Shown one piece after another: positions 61,676 through 64,000 of a stretch of DNA of 64,000 bases. Where the stretch lies: assembly GCA_963826505.1 (NCBI GenBank), contig CAWGXG010000007.1, positions 806,001 to 870,000 of the forward strand. The letters run 5' to 3'. The notes beneath the pieces were generated by a model that ran no database searches, had not been told where the DNA came from, and saw only the letters and a program-made list of their open reading frames with translations. Positions within the stretch are counted from its first letter, which is position 1; every line of letters starts with the position of its first letter. The stretch comes from CAWGXG01 sp963826505 (GTDB lineage: Bacteria; Chloroflexota; Anaerolineae; Aggregatilineales; Aggregatilineaceae). The position numbers and the translations under genes were made by a program.

Positions 61676-64000
61676 ATGCTCAGCCTGCATGTTACTCGGA
61701 TAGCCCGCCAACGCAGACATCGCCGCCGCCGACAAGCGGTCAACGCTCCGCGAGTTATGCGCTGGGCGGTCGCCGTTTTGACTGGGTTCGTAGCGCTCGT
61801 CGTCGTGGTTGCCTTGCTCGCGGTGGGCGCGTTCGCCCTCATCTATAATTACTACGCCGGACAACTTCCGCCCCCTGAAAAAATCACGGACGCCCGCAGC
61901 GAAGCTTTTCTGACCACCGTCGTTTATGACCGGACAGGCCAGTCCGTTATTTACGAAGTGATCGACCCGGCCGGTGGTGATCGCCAGTGGGTGCGGGTTA
62001 CGGATATTCCTCGCTATTTCCTGGATGCCACCGTTGCCATCGAAGACTCCAGCTTCTACAGGAATCCCGGCTTTGATTTGCAGGGGATGGGCCGCGCGCT
62101 GTGGTCGGACCTGACGGGCGGCCACCTGCAGGGCGGGAGCACGATCACGCAGCAGTTGGTGCGCAACGTGTTGATGGACGAAGCCGAGCGCCTGTCGGTC
62201 AGCGTGGATCGCAAGGTGAAAGAGGTCATCCTGGCGACCGAGATTTCGCGCTTGTACGACAAAAACCAGATTCTGGAGTGGTACGTCAATACAAACTTTT
62301 ATGGTGGGCTGGCCTATGGCATCGAGGCCGCGTCCCAACAGTATTTTAGCAAGCCCGCCCGCGACCTGACGCTGGCCGAAGCCGCGATGCTGGCGGCGAT
62401 TCCCCAGTACCCGCTCCAAAACCCGATCGATAATCCGCAGGCGGCCAAGCTGCGCCAGGGTATCGTCCTGCAAAGTATGGCGAGCCAGGGTTATATCACG
62501 CAGGATCAGGCCGAGGCCGCGTTCGCCGAGCAAATCGCCGTGCAGCCCTTCTCGGATCGCTTCGATATCATCGCGCCCCATTTCTCAACCTATGTTCGCG
62601 CGGAGTCCGAGTCGATCCTCAACGATCTGGGGCTGGACGGCCCGCGCCTGGTGACGCGCGGCGGCCTGCGCATCTACACCACGCTGGATCTGGATTTGCA
62701 GCTGCAGGCCGAATGTGTGGCGCGCAGCCAGGTCATGCGCCTGGATGGCAACGATCCTTTCGTCACCGAAAATACCAGCGCCGGGACGCCCTGCGTCGCG
62801 GCCAGTTACCTGCCCGCCGTGCCGTCAGGCATGGTCGGCGTGGACCGCGAAGTAACGAACGCGGGCGTAGTCGTCATGCGGGCCGAAACGGGCGAAGTCA
62901 TGGCGATGGTGGGCAGCGTCGATTTCTGGGATCAGGGCATCCAGGGCAGCTACAACGTGACCACCGCCCAGCGCCAGCCCGCGTCAGCCTTCAAGCCGAT
63001 CGTATACACGGCGGCGTTCTTGCAGGGGCCGGTGCCCGGTTACCCCAACGGCATTACCGCCGCCACCATGACCTACGACGTCCCGATTACCTTCGACAAC
63101 GGCGGCCAGCCTTACACGCCGGTCAATATCGACCGCCGCTATCACGGCCCCATGAGTCTGCGCGAAGCGTTGGGCAGCTCGTACAACGTCCCGCCGGTGC
63201 AGATGGCGTACGTGATCGGCCTGGGGCCGATCGTGCGCACGGCGCACCGCCTGGGCATCAATTCCTTGAATCAGGCCAGCCAATATGGCTTGGCGCTGGC
63301 GTTGGGCAGCGGCGAAGTCTCGTTGATGGACCTCACCTACGCCTACAACGTCTTCAACACCGGCGGCTATATGGTCGGGATGCCAGCCCATAAGGGCGAG
63401 GGCGCGCCGGGCTTCCGCACATTGAACCCGGTCACCGTGCTGCGTATTGAAGACGCCAACGGGCAGGTCTTGTGGCAATATGGCCCAGAAACCAACACCT
63501 TCCAGCGCCGCCTGATTTTGGAACCCGGCCTGGCCTACATCATGACCGATATGCTGGCCGACCAGGAAGCGCGTGAGCCGGGCTTTGGGGCCGATAACCC
63601 GCTGGAGCTGTCACGCCCGGCTGCCGCCAAGACCGGCACCAGCAACGATAACCGCGACAGCTGGACGGTGGGCTACACCCCTCAGATCGTGACCGGCGTA
63701 TGGGTTGGCAATAACAACAACCATTCTATGAACGATGTGACGGGCGTCACCGGGGCCGCGCCGATCTGGCACGCCGTCATGGAATACGTCCACACGCGCG
63801 ATTCGCTGCCTAACGAGGAATGGGCGCGCCCGTCTACGGTGGTCGAGCGCGTCGTGTGCCAGACCTCCGGCTGGCTGCCGACTCGCTATTGTCCTCAGGT
63901 ACGCGAGCTGTTTTATGTGGACCCGGCGCGCGGCATCGACACGCAGCCGACTCAGGCCGACGTGTATTGGAACACCTATGCCGTCAACGTGTGCACTGGG
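61676..64000 (+). CDS. Class A penicillin-binding protein (PBP1A-like), 3' end outside the window
   Basis: 775 codons seen, still open at the right edge. A very basic cytoplasmic start (about 1-28) and one membrane helix (about 30-58) are followed by the GT51 transglycosylase with Glu123 (A-I-E-D-S-S-F-Y) and G-G-S-T-I-T-Q-Q. The transpeptidase has S437-A-F-K440, S-Y-N near 502 and K652-T-G-T-S. It polymerises and cross-links peptidoglycan. After the transpeptidase a Cys-containing tail begins near residue 725. Upstream GAGG is 17 nt from ATG 61676, so the start may be slightly different. Confidence 0.93.
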   Translation, partial: MLSLHVTRIARQRRHRRRRQAVNAPRVMRWAVAVLTGFVALVVVVALLAVGAFALIYNYYAGQLPPPEKITDARSEAFLTTVVYDRTGQSVIYEVIDPAGGDRQWVRVTDIPRYFLDATVAIEDSSFYRNPGFDLQGMGRALWSDLTGGHLQGGSTITQQLVRNVLMDEAERLSVSVDRKVKEVILATEISRLYDKNQILEWYVNTNFYGGLAYGIEAASQQYFSKPARDLTLAEAAMLAAIPQYPLQNPIDNPQAAKLRQGIVLQSMASQGYITQDQAEAAFAEQIAVQPFSDRFDIIAPHFSTYVRAESESILNDLGLDGPRLVTRGGLRIYTTLDLDLQLQAECVARSQVMRLDGNDPFVTENTSAGTPCVAASYLPAVPSGMVGVDREVTNAGVVVMRAETGEVMAMVGSVDFWDQGIQGSYNVTTAQRQPASAFKPIVYTAAFLQGPVPGYPNGITAATMTYDVPITFDNGGQPYTPVNIDRRYHGPMSLREALGSSYNVPPVQMAYVIGLGPIVRTAHRLGINSLNQASQYGLALALGSGEVSLMDLTYAYNVFNTGGYMVGMPAHKGEGAPGFRTLNPVTVLRIEDANGQVLWQYGPETNTFQRRLILEPGLAYIMTDMLADQEAREPGFGADNPLELSRPAAAKTGTSNDNRDSWTVGYTPQIVTGVWVGNNNNHSMNDVTGVTGAAPIWHAVMEYVHTRDSLPNEEWARPSTVVERVVCQTSGWLPTRYCPQVRELFYVDPARGIDTQPTQADVYWNTYAVNVCTG

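Noticed and set aside
61511..62581. 356-codon open frame on the minus strand
   Set aside because: It is antisense to the class A PBP with the GT51 motifs.

Overview
The window is a GC-rich chromosomal segment that looks like a Chloroflexota (Anaerolineae-type) bacterium. This is an inference from gene content and style: Thr/Pro-rich spacers in secreted proteins, several large YfhO/GT-type membrane proteins, a pgeF-yggS-yggT-yggU run, many OmpR-type regulators, DUF3467 beside a bacterial translin, and genes coupled through 4-nt ATGA overlaps. I recognised no rRNA, tRNA, CRISPR array, transposase or phage module.

Layout. 1-5159 (minus): a TadE-TadG-TadE pilus/secretion set whose last gene runs off the left edge. 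5499-10476 (minus): an orphan response regulator, then a GAF-rich histidine kinase overlapping its response regulator, then a PspA-like coiled-coil protein. 10596-13776 (plus): pgeF, yggS, yggT, yggU and a lipoprotein. 13944-17276 (minus): a zinc-ribbon coiled-coil protein and a NACHT-type NTPase with HEAT repeats. 17585-27778 (plus): a polysaccharide/cell-surface glycan locus with two related GT-like membrane proteins, two YfhO-like proteins, a GT2 enzyme and a polyprenyl-phosphate sugar transferase. 27921-40366: a small membrane protein, an alkyltransferase-like DNA repair protein, a GH31 glycosidase, a helicase-associated-domain protein coupled to a galactokinase-family kinase, 2H and SGNH proteins, tsaD, an M24 peptidase, a Cys-rich small protein and a YhfC-type membrane protease. 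40657-44330: a heterodimeric ABC exporter. 44423-53499 (minus): P1 peptidase, lipoprotein-type class B PBP, maf, an FHA-winged-helix regulator, translin with DUF3467, ssb, a methyltransferase and gatB. 53703-57176 (plus): def, an AT-richer cytochrome c peroxidase islet and a DNA-associated radical SAM protein. 57253-64000: a hypothetical gene, a GT39-like glycosyltransferase, two response regulators, and a class A PBP running off the right edge.

Two window-level observations stand out. First, three palindromes of the form GAAC-N4-GTTC (the Gram-positive-type LexA box) lie inside or just after promoters of the ABC exporter, the methyltransferase-ssb unit and the radical SAM gene, which suggests a shared DNA-damage regulon. 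Second, every broken reading frame lies between about 19.6 and 40.4 kb, and this includes the normally essential tsaD. Nearly all the breaks I resolved look like one extra base, so they are more likely sequence errors than real gene decay.
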